Below are positions 7,625 to 17,173 of a stretch of DNA of 64,000 bases, in pieces (position 1 is the stretch's first letter; the number at the start of each line of letters is the position of its first letter). The DNA lies in NCBI GenBank assembly GCA_963703335.1, contig OY969812.1:1178001-1242000 (forward strand), written 5' to 3'. A program made the translations under genes and the position numbers. The DNA is from VRUE01 sp963703335. Its GTDB lineage: Bacteria; Actinomycetota; Thermoleophilia; Solirubrobacterales; 70-9. The notes beneath the pieces were generated by a model. That model ran no database searches. It had not been told where the DNA came from and saw only the letters and a list, made by a program, of their open reading frames with translations.

Positions 7625-9463
7625 ATGTCCGCGCTGGGAGACGTGGCGGCGGCGATCCTGCCGCCTGAGGCCGGGGGACCGGCGCCCGAGCGCGTGGCAA
7701 GCGTGGCGCGACGGATGGTCTCGCGCATGCCCGGCACCTCGCAGGCTGGGCTCGCCGCCGCGCTCACCGGGTTGCAGGCGTTCTCGTTTGCGCGCACCGG
7801 CCGCCGCCTCGGGGCGCTGCCGCCGCGGCGGCGCGAAGCGCTCCTCGCCGAAGTAGCCCGGCTCGGTGGCGCCCCCGCGATCGATGCGGTCAAGTCGATC
7901 GTCCTGCTCGCCAGTGGAGCCGACGCCTACGCGGACGAAATCGCCACGGTCGGCTCGCGCCACGAGCCCTCGCGACCCGATCCGGCGATGAACATCGGTC
8001 CGGCGTCGGAGTGGCCGCAGGCGAGCAGCTGCGACGCGGTCGTGATCGGCTCCGGCGCCGGTGGCGCCTTCGCCGCTCGCGCCCTTGCCCGCGCCGGCTT
8101 CGACACCGTGATCGTCGAGGAGGGCGAGCGCTGGGATGTCGAGCGCATCCGCAGCTCACACCCGCTTGACCGCTTCGCCGGCATCTACCGCGACGCTGGT
8201 ACGACGATGGCCCTCGGCAACCCGCCGATCGCGCTGCCGCTCGGCCGCGCCGTCGGCGGCACCACCGTGATCAACTCCGGCACCTGCTTCCGCCCGCCCA
8301 CTGCGGTGGCGACCGCCTGGCACGAGCAGCACGGCCTCGCCCTCGCCGACCTGGAGCTGCTCGGCCCGCGGGTCGCCGACGTCGAAGCGACGATTGGCGT
8401 CGCGCCGGCGCCGATGGAGGTGCTGGGCCGCAACGGCGAACTCGCGCTCGAGGGTGCGGCGGCGCTCGACTGGCAGAGCGCGCCACTGCGACGCAACGCG
8501 CCCGGCTGCCGGGGCGCCTGCCAATGCGCGATCGGCTGCCCCAACAACGCCAAGGGAGGCGTCCACCTCAACGCCCTGCCGCAGGCGTGCGAGGCCGGGG
8601 CACGAATCGTCACGGGACTGCATGCCAAGCAGGTGCTGAGCGAGAACGGCCGCGCGACAGGGATCCTCGCGAGGCGCGCCGACGGCAACGAGGTGAGGAT
8701 CTCCGCCCCGCTCGTCGTCGTCGCCGCGGGCGCGATCCCAACCCCACCGCTGCTGCGCCGCAGCGGGCTCGGGGGCCACCCCCGCCTCGGCCGCAACCTC
8801 TCAATCCACCCCGCCACTGGTATTACCGCGAGCTTCGAGGAGGAAGTGTTCGCCTGGCGGGGCGTGATGCAGAGCGTCGGCATCGAGGAGCTGCACGAGA
8901 GCGAGGGGGTGCTGCTCGAGGCCACCTCTTCCCCGCCCGGGATGGGGGCCATCTCGGCACCGGGCTACGGGACCCACCTGATGGGCCGCCTCGAGCGTGC
9001 GCCCAACACCGCGACGCTGGGCGCGATGATCGCCGACGAGCCCTCAGGCCGCATCTTTGGCACCCGCGCGCCGCTCGTCTCCTACCGCCTGGCGAAGGCA
9101 GATGAGCGAAGGCTCAGGATCGCCGTCGAGGCGATGGCCCGGGTGATGCTTGCCGCCGGTGCCAACTCGGTCGAACTCGGCGGAGGCGCGTCGCAGGTGC
9201 GCTCCGAGGCCGAGCTGCCGAGCGCGATCGAGCGCCTCGACGTGCGCCGCCTGCGCCTCGCGGCCTTCCACCCCAGCGGCACCGCGGCCGCCGGCTCAGA
9301 CCCGGCCCGCCACCCCGTCGACCCCGAAGGCCGCCTGCGCGGCATCGACGGGGTCTGGGTCGCCGACGGCTCGATCCTGCCCAGCTGCGCCGGCGTCAAC
9401 CCCCAGGTCTCGATCATGGCGCTCGCCGCCGGGGTCGGCGAGGCCGCAACCCAAGGTCGCTAG
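7625..9463 (+). CDS. GMC-family FAD oxidoreductase (long-chain alcohol oxidase-like)
   Basis: Flavoprotein oxidoreductase of 612 residues. About 120 N-terminal residues precede the FAD dinucleotide fold CDAVVIGSGAGGAFAARAL...VIVEEGERW. The region AVGGTTVINSGTCFRPP is the GMC signature, and a Cys-rich stretch NAPGCRGACQCAIGCPNNAK matches the C...GCPxxAK motif of fatty-alcohol-oxidase-like and related GMC enzymes. The C-terminal active-site part reads AAFHPSGTAAAG and GVWVADGSILPSCAGVNPQVSIMALA. The long N-terminal extension and Cys motif favour the long-chain alcohol oxidase branch over choline dehydrogenase; the substrate is not determined. It is transcribed alone, divergent from mfd, and ends at a 47-bp palindrome shared with the convergent beta-helix gene. 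Confidence 0.88.
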   Translation: MSALGDVAAAILPPEAGGPAPERVASVARRMVSRMPGTSQAGLAAALTGLQAFSFARTGRRLGALPPRRREALLAEVARLGGAPAIDAVKSIVLLASGADAYADEIATVGSRHEPSRPDPAMNIGPASEWPQASSCDAVVIGSGAGGAFAARALARAGFDTVIVEEGERWDVERIRSSHPLDRFAGIYRDAGTTMALGNPPIALPLGRAVGGTTVINSGTCFRPPTAVATAWHEQHGLALADLELLGPRVADVEATIGVAPAPMEVLGRNGELALEGAAALDWQSAPLRRNAPGCRGACQCAIGCPNNAKGGVHLNALPQACEAGARIVTGLHAKQVLSENGRATGILARRADGNEVRISAPLVVVAAGAIPTPPLLRRSGLGGHPRLGRNLSIHPATGITASFEEEVFAWRGVMQSVGIEELHESEGVLLEATSSPPGMGAISAPGYGTHLMGRLERAPNTATLGAMIADEPSGRIFGTRAPLVSYRLAKADERRLRIAVEAMARVMLAAGANSVELGGGASQVRSEAELPSAIERLDVRRLRLAAFHPSGTAAAGSDPARHPVDPEGRLRGIDGVWVADGSILPSCAGVNPQVSIMALAAGVGEAATQGR

Positions 9464-9466
9464 TCG

Positions 9467-9513
9467 AGGTGCAACGTTTTACGTCCCCGGGAGGGGCACA
9501 AAACGTTGCACCT
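9467..9513. terminator. Palindrome between convergent genes (bidirectional terminator candidate)
   Basis: Perfect 14-bp arms AGGTGCAACGTTTT / AAAACGTTGCACCT enclose a second small hairpin (CCCC GGGA GGGG). It starts 3 bases after the GMC stop and ends 10 bases before the stop of the convergent beta-helix gene. The outer ten bases AGGTGCAACG recur in the palindrome at 29551-29601, so the two may be one repeat family. Confidence 0.7.
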
Positions 9514-9523
9514 GTTCGTCGGG

Positions 9524-11804
9524 TTAGCCGAGGATCTTGAATTTCCGCCTGGCCGGCGTCGGGTCGACCTTCTTGCCCTTCAGCGCCCTCACCTTGAAGA
9601 CGTGCTTGCCGGGTTTCAAGCCTTTGTATTTCTTCGGCGATTTGCAGGCCTTGAATTTCTGACGGTCGAGCTTGCATTCGAATTTCGCCCCCGACTCGGT
9701 CGAGACGAATTTGAACTTGACTGTGGTCGCACGGGTTTTCTTCGGACCCTTGGTGATCCTGGTGTCCGGAACCCCGCTCTTGTCGTCTTTGGCTTTGCCT
9801 TTGCCGCCCTTGCTGCCTTTGTCGTCTTTCGCCGTCTTGCCGCCACCGTCGTCGCTCGGTTCGGTGGCGGTGATCGCGATCGAGAGCTCCGACGTCGCCC
9901 CTTCGATGCTGGTCTGCGTGGCGGCGACAATCGTGCCGCCCGGGATCGAGGCTGGATAGGCCACTTTCCAGTTGCCGCTGCCGTCAACAGTCCCCTCCGC
10001 AACGAACCCTTCGAGCTCACCGGCTTCCGCGGATTTCTTGCGAAAGACCCGGATCTTCGCTCCTGGCTCCGCGCCGCTTCCGCTCGCCTCTGACTGTTTC
10101 GCGGTTGCGAAGGCTGGCGGCAGGATGCCGGCGTTCGCGGCGCCGACCAGGTCGATGAAGAGACCGGAGTTTTTCGCGCCCTTGTTACGCCCGACTTCGT
10201 TGAGGCTGTCTTCTTCGGTATTGCCCGATTCGTCGACGATCTTGATCGCGGGCCCACCGCTTTCGTTGATGTTGTTTTCGTCGGTCGGAGCGTCGCCGCC
10301 GATCAGGTTTTCCGTCGGGAAGAGGAGCGGGACCGGGAGTTCGAGCAGGATCCCGGCGCCTCCCGACTTGTAGACGGCGTTGCCGAGCACTTCGTTCTGC
10401 TTGTCCTCGATCCGGATGCCGTTGGCCAGCGATTCGCCGATCACGTTGTCTTCGATCAGGTTGCCCCCCGCACCACCCGGACCGGACTTGGTCAAGATTC
10501 CGTGTTCGGCGCCTTCGATGAAGTTGCTGCGGATTTCCGCGCCACCGAAGTTCACCTGAATCCCGACACCGCCGTCCAGGTCGAAGACGTTGTTCGAAAC
10601 CGCCACCGGGTTCACGCTGCCGTTGCTGAGGACGAAGACGCTCTTCCCCGGCGCGGTGATTTCGGCGCCGGGCGCGCCCGAGCCGAAGACGTTGCCGAAG
10701 GCTTCGAAGCCTTCGGCTTTCGAAGTGGCAATGCCTTCCCCTCCGCCGGCGACGAAGTTGGCGTCTTCGTTTGCGGATCCTCCGAACAAGACGTCCTCGG
10801 CTTCGCCGACGTAGACGCCGTAGGTGCTGTTCGCGACAGTCGTCGTGCCGGCCGCGTTGAGCCCGATGTAGTTGCCGTGGATCGTCGTCGGACCGGTGGC
10901 GGGTTCCTCGTTACCGCCGTTGCCCTGCAGGTCGATGCCGACGAAGGTGGTGGCGGAAATCACGTTGCAGCCCCCGTCACAGGGAGCCACGCCGGACGCA
11001 ACCGTCGTGCCCACCTCGTTGCCGGTCGCTTCGAAGGCGGCCGTGTCGGTGATCTCGATGTTCTTGCCAAGGTTGGTGGCGGGAGTGGTGCCGTCCGGTT
11101 TGACCCCGAAGTAGTTGCCGAGAACGTCGGCGTTGCTGGCGCCCTCGATGTCGAGGCCCTCGAATTCGTTGCTGGAGATCACGTTGCGATCCGCAGCAGC
11201 AGTGCCGCCGACGGTGGCACCGTTGGAGTCCGGGTCGAGGTAGATGCCCTTGCTGTTGGCGCCAGCGCTGCCGTCGAGCTTGACGCCGATCCAGCTGTCC
11301 CGCACCACGAGCCCCTGGGCCCCGTTGAAGGCCCGAATCGCGGCGGCGCCGGCGCCGACCGCACCGGTGATCGCCAGGCCGTCGATTTCCACCCCGTCGG
11401 CTTCGGCTGAGATCGCCGAGCCGCTGGCAGGGCCGCTCACTTCGGCGCAAGGCCCGAGCAGGCTGGCTGCGGACGTCGTGCACTGGCCACCGCTGTCGCC
11501 GTCGATGTGGACCTTGTCGGTGACGAGGAGGCTTGCACCGAGCGTGATCGTGTCGCCCGTCTTGCCGTCGAAGGGATTTGACGTGAAGGTGATCAGGTCA
11601 TCGGTGCTGGTCGAGAAGTTCGACTCTTCGATCGCGGCCCGCAGGGTGCATTTGAGACCCGCGCTGAGACAGAATCCCGTTGAGGCCTCCCACGTCGGGT
11701 TCGTCATTGATGCTGTCGACGGGGAAGGTTGCCGCGGTCGCACTCACAACCGGAAGCGCGAGCAGGCAGGCAACGGCAAAGAGTAGAGTGGCGAAGGCTT
11801 TCAA
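9524..11804 (-). CDS. Secreted right-handed beta-helix protein with an apparent frameshift after the signal peptide
   Basis: A surface or secreted beta-helix protein. A TTG at 11804 with GGAGG five to six bases upstream begins a clear signal peptide (KAFATLLFAVACLLALPVVSATA) followed by TFPVDSINDEPDVGG. The continuation (FCLSAGLKCTLRAAIEES), the CSLREA-like domain normally next to such a start, lies in another frame, so one base appears gained or lost between about 11675 and 11700. The remaining ~730 residues carry parallel beta-helix repeats (many GN.I..N.., EGLDIEG, VSNNVFDL), then a Lys/Asp/Gly-rich linker, then a C-terminal module with FECKLDRQKFKACKSPKKY...GKHVFKVRALKGKKVDPTPA. Whether it is a pseudogene or a sequencing error cannot be decided here. 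GAA/AAA-rich codon use resembles the other exported genes. Confidence 0.78.
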
Positions 11805-11891
11805 GCGACCCTCCAAGGCAGGCAGGCGGACGATTACGCCGCGACCCTATCCAGGCCATCGGCGAATACGCAAGCTCCGCTAGCCAAACGG

Positions 11892-12623
11892 CTAGCTGCT
11901 GAACGGTAGGCCCGGGCCCGAGCGCTGCCACTCGACCTGGCCCTTGCCCTCCGCCGCCGAGCGGCCGACGACGTCGTCCCAGTTGTGCAGCATGGCCTTC
12001 AGCCGGGCAACGGCCTCGGCTGGGTGCGCCGCTACCTCCGCGGCCAGCTCCAGGGCGGCTTCCTCAGTGCCCGCCGCTGGGGCGACGCGGTTGACGAGGC
12101 CAAGGCGCAGGGCCTCGTCGGCACTGACCGTGCGCGAAGAGAGCAGCAGGTACTTGGCCGTCGCCAGGCCGCAGAGGGTGACCAGGCGGGCCGGGCCAAC
12201 CGGGACGCCGAGCGCGGCGCCGGGGAAGCGCATCCGCAGATTCGAGCCGCCGACGCGCATGTCGCAGGCGACGGCGATCTCGGCGCCACCACCGACGACG
12301 TCGCCGTGGCAGGCGGCGATCGTCGGCTTGGGAAAGGCGACGATCTGGTCGTAGACGTCGGCGAAGAGCTGCATGCGGCGGATCTTGCCCTCCTCCTCGA
12401 GCTCCTCCTTGACGTCGGCGCCGGCGGAGAGGCCCATGTGATCGGCGGAGCTGATCACAAGCACCCGCACCGACTCATCGCCGCGCGCCACCGCGATGTG
12501 CTCGAGCAGCTCGAGCAGCATCTGGGTGTCGATTGCGTTGCGGGACTTCGGTCGCTGCAGGCGCAGTACCGCCACACCCTGCCCGTCGACCTCGTAGCTC
12601 GTCACCGCCATCTCGTCGCTCAC
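11892..12623 (-). CDS. Enoyl-CoA hydratase/isomerase family protein
   Basis: Crotonase-fold enzyme, about 243 residues, probably acting on an acyl-CoA in fatty-acid or amino-acid breakdown. LRLQRPKSRNAID near the start, SAGADVKEELEEEGKIRRMQ (first oxyanion-hole segment) and HGDVVGGGAEIAVACDMRVGG (second segment) are visible, followed by GVPVGPARLVTLCGLATAKYLLLSSRTVSADEALRLGLVNRV. The usual second catalytic Glu position is replaced by PVGPARL, so hydratase activity is not assured. The start is uncertain: GTG 12623 is used here; ATG 12611 and TTG 12632 are in frame. It follows pth closely. Confidence 0.88.
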   Translation of the reverse strand: MSDEMAVTSYEVDGQGVAVLRLQRPKSRNAIDTQMLLELLEHIAVARGDESVRVLVISSADHMGLSAGADVKEELEEEGKIRRMQLFADVYDQIVAFPKPTIAACHGDVVGGGAEIAVACDMRVGGSNLRMRFPGAALGVPVGPARLVTLCGLATAKYLLLSSRTVSADEALRLGLVNRVAPAAGTEEAALELAAEVAAHPAEAVARLKAMLHNWDDVVGRSAAEGKGQVEWQRSGPGLPFSS

Positions 12624-12633
12624 GGGCCGCAAT

Positions 12634-13236
12634 CTATTCGCCCAGCTTGGCGACGAGGGCCTCGGTCTCGTCGGCCGCCCGCGCGATCAACGCCGCCACC
12701 TCCTCGCGCGGCTCGCGGAAGCGCGAGAGCACGTAGGAGGCGACGATCTCGGGGTCGGTCGAGTCCGGCCGGCTCACCCCCGCCCGCACCCGCCAAAACT
12801 CAGGGTCGCCGAAGCCGCGCTTGAGGCTCTTCAGGCCGTTGTGGCCGGCGAGCCCGCCACCGAGCCGAACGCGGACCTCGCCAAAGGGCAGGTCGATCTC
12901 GTCGTGAAGGACGATGACGCGGTCGAGCGGCACCTTCAGCGAGCCACGCGCGGGCCCAGCGGAGTCGCCTGACACATTCATCTGCGTCTGCGGCAGCAGG
13001 ATCGCGACCCGCGGCCCACCGGGGCCGGTGCGCCCTTCCACCAGCAAGCCACCGAACTTCGACTTTGCCTTCGGCAGGTCCCAGCGCCGCGAGAGCTCCG
13101 CGGCGATCTCGAAGCCGAGGTTGTGCCGGGTCGCTGCATAGCGGTCGCCCGGGTTGCCGAGGCCGACGATCAGGATCCGATCGCCCTGCTGCTCGCCCTC
13201 GCCGTGCTCGTCGCGGCGGCGGCGAAAGATCGACAG
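12634..13236 (-). CDS. pth: Peptidyl-tRNA hydrolase
   Basis: Releases peptides from peptidyl-tRNA that drops off the ribosome. The conserved ILIVGLGNPGDRYAATRHNLGFE N terminus, TQMNVSGDS, VLHDEIDLPFGEVRVRLGGG and LAGHNGLKSL are all present; catalytic His is in TRHNLGF. There is no in-frame ATG, GTG or TTG between the L25 stop and ILIVGLGNPG, so I place the start provisionally at a CTG (13236), three bases after the L25 stop, which gives 200 residues. A simple ATG/GTG/TTG search would wrongly begin the gene inside the protein at LLVEG. The rplY-pth pairing is standard. Confidence 0.9.
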   Translation of the reverse strand: MSIFRRRRDEHGEGEQQGDRILIVGLGNPGDRYAATRHNLGFEIAAELSRRWDLPKAKSKFGGLLVEGRTGPGGPRVAILLPQTQMNVSGDSAGPARGSLKVPLDRVIVLHDEIDLPFGEVRVRLGGGLAGHNGLKSLKRGFGDPEFWRVRAGVSRPDSTDPEIVASYVLSRFREPREEVAALIARAADETEALVAKLGE

Positions 13237-13238
13237 GG

Positions 13239-13928
13239 TTACTCCCCGCCGGAGTCGCCCGAGTCGCCCTCGGACTCGCCGCCCTCTTCGGCAGCGGGCG
13301 CCTCGCCCTCCTCGCCGATCAGCTCGGTCTCCTCCTCGACGGCGGGCTCGGGCTCTTCCTCGACCCGCGGTGGCGAGAGGGTGGCGATCGTCACCTCGTC
13401 GGGATCGTCGGCGACGAGAGTGACGCCCTCGGGCACGACCAGCGCCGAGAGCTGCAGGGTGTCGTTGATCTCCATCGCCGAGACGTCGGCGACGATCTGG
13501 TCGGGAATCTCGGTCGGGAGCGCTTCGACGGTGACCTCGCGGGTGACGTGCTCGAGCACGCCGCCGCCCTTGACGCCGGGCGCCACCTCGGTGCCCTCGA
13601 GCTCGATTGCGACCTCGGCCTGGATTGCCTCGTCAAGGCGCACCTCCTGCAGGTCGATGTGCTGGAGACTGCCGCGCACCGGGTGCAGCTGTTGCTCCTT
13701 AACTACGACCGGCACAGCTTTGCCGCCCTCGATCTCTAGATCGAAGAGCGCGGCGCCTTCGCCGAGCACGTTGCGGACGTCGCGTTCGGCGACCTGGAAG
13801 GGGCGTGCGTCGGAGCCACCGCTGTAGACGACGCCCGGCACCAGGCCCTCGCGACGCAGACGGCGGGAGGTGCGGGAGCCGAAGTCGCTGCGGGGTGCAG
13901 CCTTGAGAGTTTCGCGTCCACGAGCCAT
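13239..13928 (-). CDS. rplY: 50S ribosomal protein L25/Ctc-like
   Basis: Binds 5S rRNA in the large ribosomal subunit. 229 residues from MARGRETLKAAPRSDFGSR: the L25 beta-barrel domain (SRRLRREGLVPGVVYSGG...FQVAERDVRNVLGEGAALFDLEI) followed by the longer TL5/Ctc C-terminal domain (VKEQQLHPVRGSLQHIDLQEVRLDEAIQAEVAIELEG) and an acidic Glu/Ser/Gly tail ending in DSGDSGGE. The ATG at 13928 is chosen because the upstream extension lacks family similarity and overlaps the divergent gene. Confidence 0.95.
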   Translation of the reverse strand: MARGRETLKAAPRSDFGSRTSRRLRREGLVPGVVYSGGSDARPFQVAERDVRNVLGEGAALFDLEIEGGKAVPVVVKEQQLHPVRGSLQHIDLQEVRLDEAIQAEVAIELEGTEVAPGVKGGGVLEHVTREVTVEALPTEIPDQIVADVSAMEINDTLQLSALVVPEGVTLVADDPDEVTIATLSPPRVEEEPEPAVEEETELIGEEGEAPAAEEGGESEGDSGDSGGE

Positions 13929-13985
13929 TCGGACGGGAGAGGATAGAGAAAGAGGCGAATTCGGAACCTGTGACACCCTTGGGCC

Positions 13986-15416
13986 ATGCCTGACGAGAAG
14001 ATTCCCAAGGGCAGACTGCGGCGCTCGGCAAAGCTGGGCTCGATCGTCGGCGTGCAGGGCGCGCGCTACGCCGGGACCAAGGCGACGAACGTCGGGCGCT
14101 CGGAGGAATCGGGCAAGGAGCGGCTCGAGCAGCGCCATCTCGAGACGGCGATGAAGATGGTCGGCGCGCTCGGCCAGATGAAGGGCGCGGCGATGAAGCT
14201 CGGCCAGTTCGCCTCCTTCATCGACACCGAGTTCATCCCCGACGAGTACCGCGAGATCTACCAGGAGCAGCTGGCCAAGCTGCGCACCGACGCTCCGGCG
14301 ATGCCCTGGGAGAAAGTCGAGAAGGTGCTCGAGGAGGAGTACGACGGCGAACCGCTCTCCGAGTTCTTTGCCGAGTTCGAGCAGGAGGCGTTCGCGGCCG
14401 CCTCGATCGGCCAGGTTCACAAAGCCGAGCTGCTCGACGGTCGAGCCGTCGCGGTGAAGATCCAGTACCCGGGAATCGCCGAGGCGCTCGACGCCGACCT
14501 ACGCAATGCCGGCACAATCGTCCGCCTCGCCCGCGCCCTCGCCCCCGGCCTCGACGCCAAGGCAATTGCCAAGGAGCTGCGCGAACGGGTCATGGAGGAG
14601 CTCGACTACGAGTACGAGGCGCAGAACCAGCGCACCTTCTCGCGCGCCTACCGTGACCACCCGTTCATCTATGTGCCGGAAGTGATCACGCGGCTCTCGC
14701 GCCGCCGCGTGTTGGTCACCGAGCTGGTCGAGGGGCTTGGCTTCGAGCAGGTCAAGGCGCTGCCCCACGAGGAGCGCAGCCGCTTTGGCGAGATCGTCTT
14801 CCGCGGCAGCTTCGGCTCGATCTACCACCTGCAGCACTTCAACGCCGATCCCCACCCCGGCAACTACATCCTGCTCGCCGACGGGCGCGTCGCCTTTCTC
14901 GACTTCGGCATGACCAAGAAGCTCGATCACGAGCAGATCGTGCTCGAGCAGCGCGCTTTCGACGCCGCCTCGCGCGACGACCCGGAGGACTTCCGCCAGG
15001 CCCTGCACGACCTCGGCTTCGTCAAGAACCCCTCCAAGCTCGACGCCGAGCGGCTGCTCGAGCACATGCGCGCGGTCGGCGGCTGGTACATCGAAGACCG
15101 CGAGATCGAGATCAGCGCCAAACGGGTGATGAAGATCATCGAGTCGACTAACGACCCGCGCTCGGAGTACTACGACCTGATGCGACGCGAGGCGATGCCG
15201 GCCGACGAGCTGATGGGACGGCGGATGGAAATTGGCGTCGTCGCCGTGCTCGGCCAGCTGCGGGCAAAGCGCAACTGGCACCGGATCATGCGCGAGTGGA
15301 TCTATGCGGATTCCCCTGCAACGCCGCTCGGCGAGGAGGAGTGGGAGTACTTCGAGGGAAGAGGCGTGGTGCAGACGCCGATCGTCGAGAGGTCCTTGGA
15401 AGGGGGCAGTACATGA
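13986..15416 (+). CDS. AarF/UbiB (ABC1)-family atypical kinase
   Basis: A UbiB-type protein-kinase-like ATPase of 476 residues. The family signature KxGQ is present in MKGAAMKLGQFASF at about 60-75, the Ala-rich nucleotide loop in FAAASIGQVHKAELLDG with Lys in VAVKIQYPGI, and the catalytic/metal motifs in HFNADPHPGNYILLADG and VAFLDFGMTKKL. Known relatives support quinone or lipid homeostasis at the membrane; the exact substrate in this organism is unknown. Its TGA overlaps the ATG of the next membrane protein, indicating translational coupling. Confidence 0.9.
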   Translation: MPDEKIPKGRLRRSAKLGSIVGVQGARYAGTKATNVGRSEESGKERLEQRHLETAMKMVGALGQMKGAAMKLGQFASFIDTEFIPDEYREIYQEQLAKLRTDAPAMPWEKVEKVLEEEYDGEPLSEFFAEFEQEAFAAASIGQVHKAELLDGRAVAVKIQYPGIAEALDADLRNAGTIVRLARALAPGLDAKAIAKELRERVMEELDYEYEAQNQRTFSRAYRDHPFIYVPEVITRLSRRRVLVTELVEGLGFEQVKALPHEERSRFGEIVFRGSFGSIYHLQHFNADPHPGNYILLADGRVAFLDFGMTKKLDHEQIVLEQRAFDAASRDDPEDFRQALHDLGFVKNPSKLDAERLLEHMRAVGGWYIEDREIEISAKRVMKIIESTNDPRSEYYDLMRREAMPADELMGRRMEIGVVAVLGQLRAKRNWHRIMREWIYADSPATPLGEEEWEYFEGRGVVQTPIVERSLEGGST

Positions 15417-16273
15417 GTCGCATCCGCCGCGGTTGGGAGCTGACCAAGAAGAGCTGGGGGCTGCTGCGCGACAACCCCGCCCTGCTGCGCTTTCCGCTTT
15501 ATGGCGGCGTCGCGACGATCGTCTGCGCGATCATCGTCGTCGGGCCCGGCGTCTACCTGATCGAGGACGACCAGGCGGTCTTCGGTGGCGCCCTGGCCGT
15601 AATCGGCTTTTACCTGCTCGCCGTGATCGGCACCTACTTCGGCGTCGGCCTCGCCGCCGCCGCGAACATGATCTTTCAGGGCCAAGACGCGGGCGTCGGC
15701 GACGGCCTCGCCGTGGCAAATACTCGCATCTCTCAGATAGCTGGCTGGGCCGCCGTCTCGACCACGCTCGGCCTTGCGCTCAGCGCGCTGGAGAACCAGG
15801 GCGCCGTCGGTCAGATCGTCGGCCGCGTCCTCGCCATCGGCTGGTCGTTGATCACCTTCCTCGCCGTGCCGGTGATCGCACTCGAGGGAACCGGCCCGTT
15901 CCAGACCCTGAAGCGCTCCTCCAGCCTCTTCAAATCGCGCTGGGGGGCCCAGGTCACTGGAAACATCGCGATCGGCGGCGCCGTCTTCCTCGTCGGGGTC
16001 CTGCCGTCGGCGCTGCTGATCTTTTCCGGCTTCCTGATCTGGGCATCGGCCAGCTTCGCCGGCGCCCTGCTGCTGGTCCTCGGCGTTATCGGCCTTGCGG
16101 TCTCGATGCTGGTCTCCAGCGCGCTCAGCAACATCTTCGGCGTCGCCCTCTACCGCTACGCCCTCGACGGCGAGGCGGTTGGCGGCTTCACGGCGGAGGA
16201 GCTCGAGTCCGCGGTCAAGCCCAAACGCGGCGGCCGCAACGCACCGCCGACGGCCACGCCCGGCACCGTCTGA
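15414..16273 (+). CDS. DUF6159-like six-helix membrane protein
   Basis: Polytopic membrane protein of 286 residues starting MSRIRRGWELTKKSWGLLRDNPALLRFPLYGG; the ATG overlaps the stop of the AarF gene. Hydrophobic segments include VATIVCAIIVVGPGVYL, VIGFYLLAVIGTYFGVGLAAAA, VGRVLAIGWSLITFLAVPVIAL, and a glycine-rich C-terminal pair ending before a short basic tail. The central RSSSLFKSRWGAQVTGNIAIGG is characteristic of the family. Function is unknown; it sits between an AarF-like protein and an ABC-2 exporter in one co-directional set. Confidence 0.8.
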
Positions 16274-16276
16274 TCA

Positions 16277-17173
16277 GTGCCCGAGCTGGAGGTCCGCAAC
16301 CTCAGCAAGCGCTTTGGCAAGACCATCGCCGTCGACGACCTCTCCTTCTCGGTCGACGCCGGCCAGGTAACCGGATTCCTTGGCCCCAACGGGGCCGGGA
16401 AGACGACGACGATGCGGGCTCTGCTGGGGCTGGTCAATCCGAGCGCAGGGGAAGCTCTGGTCGAAGGCCGGCCCCCAGCCGAGATGACAGACCCGCTGCG
16501 CACGATCGGCGCCGCGCTCGAGGCGACCGCTTTTCACCCCGGGCGCAGCGGTCGCAACCACCTGCGGGTCCTGGCTGCCTCGGCGGGGATCGCCGAGAAC
16601 CGGGTCGACGAGGTGCTCGAGATGGTCGAGCTGACGGATTCGGCCGACCGACGCGTCAAGGGCTACTCGCTGGGCATGCGCCAGCGGTTGGCACTGGCCG
16701 CCGCCCTGCTGGGCGAACCGCGTGTTCTGATCCTCGACGAGCCGGCCAACGGACTCGACCCGCAGGGAATGCGCTGGCTCCGCGACCTACTCCGCGAGCA
16801 AGCCGCCGCCGGCTGCACCGTGCTCGTCTCCAGTCACTTGCTCGCCGAGGTCGCCCAGACCGCCGACGAGCTGGTCGTCATCCGTGACGGCAAGCTCGTC
16901 GCCAAGGCCTCCCTCGACGAGTTCACCACGGGCCCGGCCAGCCAGATGCGGGTGCGGTGCTCGGACCTCGAGGCGCTCTCCGCGACACTGGCCAACCAAG
17001 GGGCGAGCGTCGAGCGCGATGGCGAGGGAGTCCTGCTGGTGCGCGAAATCGAGGGGGAGAAGATCGGCGATCTGGCAATGGCCAGCGGAATCGCGATTCA
17101 CGAATTGGCGCCTCTGCGCTCCAGCCTCGAGGAGCGCTTCCTCGAGGTGACCGGCGAGGAGGCTGTCAAGTGA
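16277..17173 (+). CDS. ABC transporter ATP-binding protein
   Basis: Nucleotide-binding subunit (298 residues) of an ABC-2 type exporter. Walker A GPNGAGKTTTMRALLG at about 37-52, signature GYSLGMRQRLALAAALL, Walker B VLILDEPANGLDPQGM and switch His in VSSHLLAEV are complete. The C-terminal part resembles the DrrA/NatA-type accessory region. It begins with GTG three bases after the preceding stop and its TGA overlaps the GTG of the permease gene, so the two form a transporter. Confidence 0.95.
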   Translation: MPELEVRNLSKRFGKTIAVDDLSFSVDAGQVTGFLGPNGAGKTTTMRALLGLVNPSAGEALVEGRPPAEMTDPLRTIGAALEATAFHPGRSGRNHLRVLAASAGIAENRVDEVLEMVELTDSADRRVKGYSLGMRQRLALAAALLGEPRVLILDEPANGLDPQGMRWLRDLLREQAAAGCTVLVSSHLLAEVAQTADELVVIRDGKLVAKASLDEFTTGPASQMRVRCSDLEALSATLANQGASVERDGEGVLLVREIEGEKIGDLAMASGIAIHELAPLRSSLEERFLEVTGEEAVK

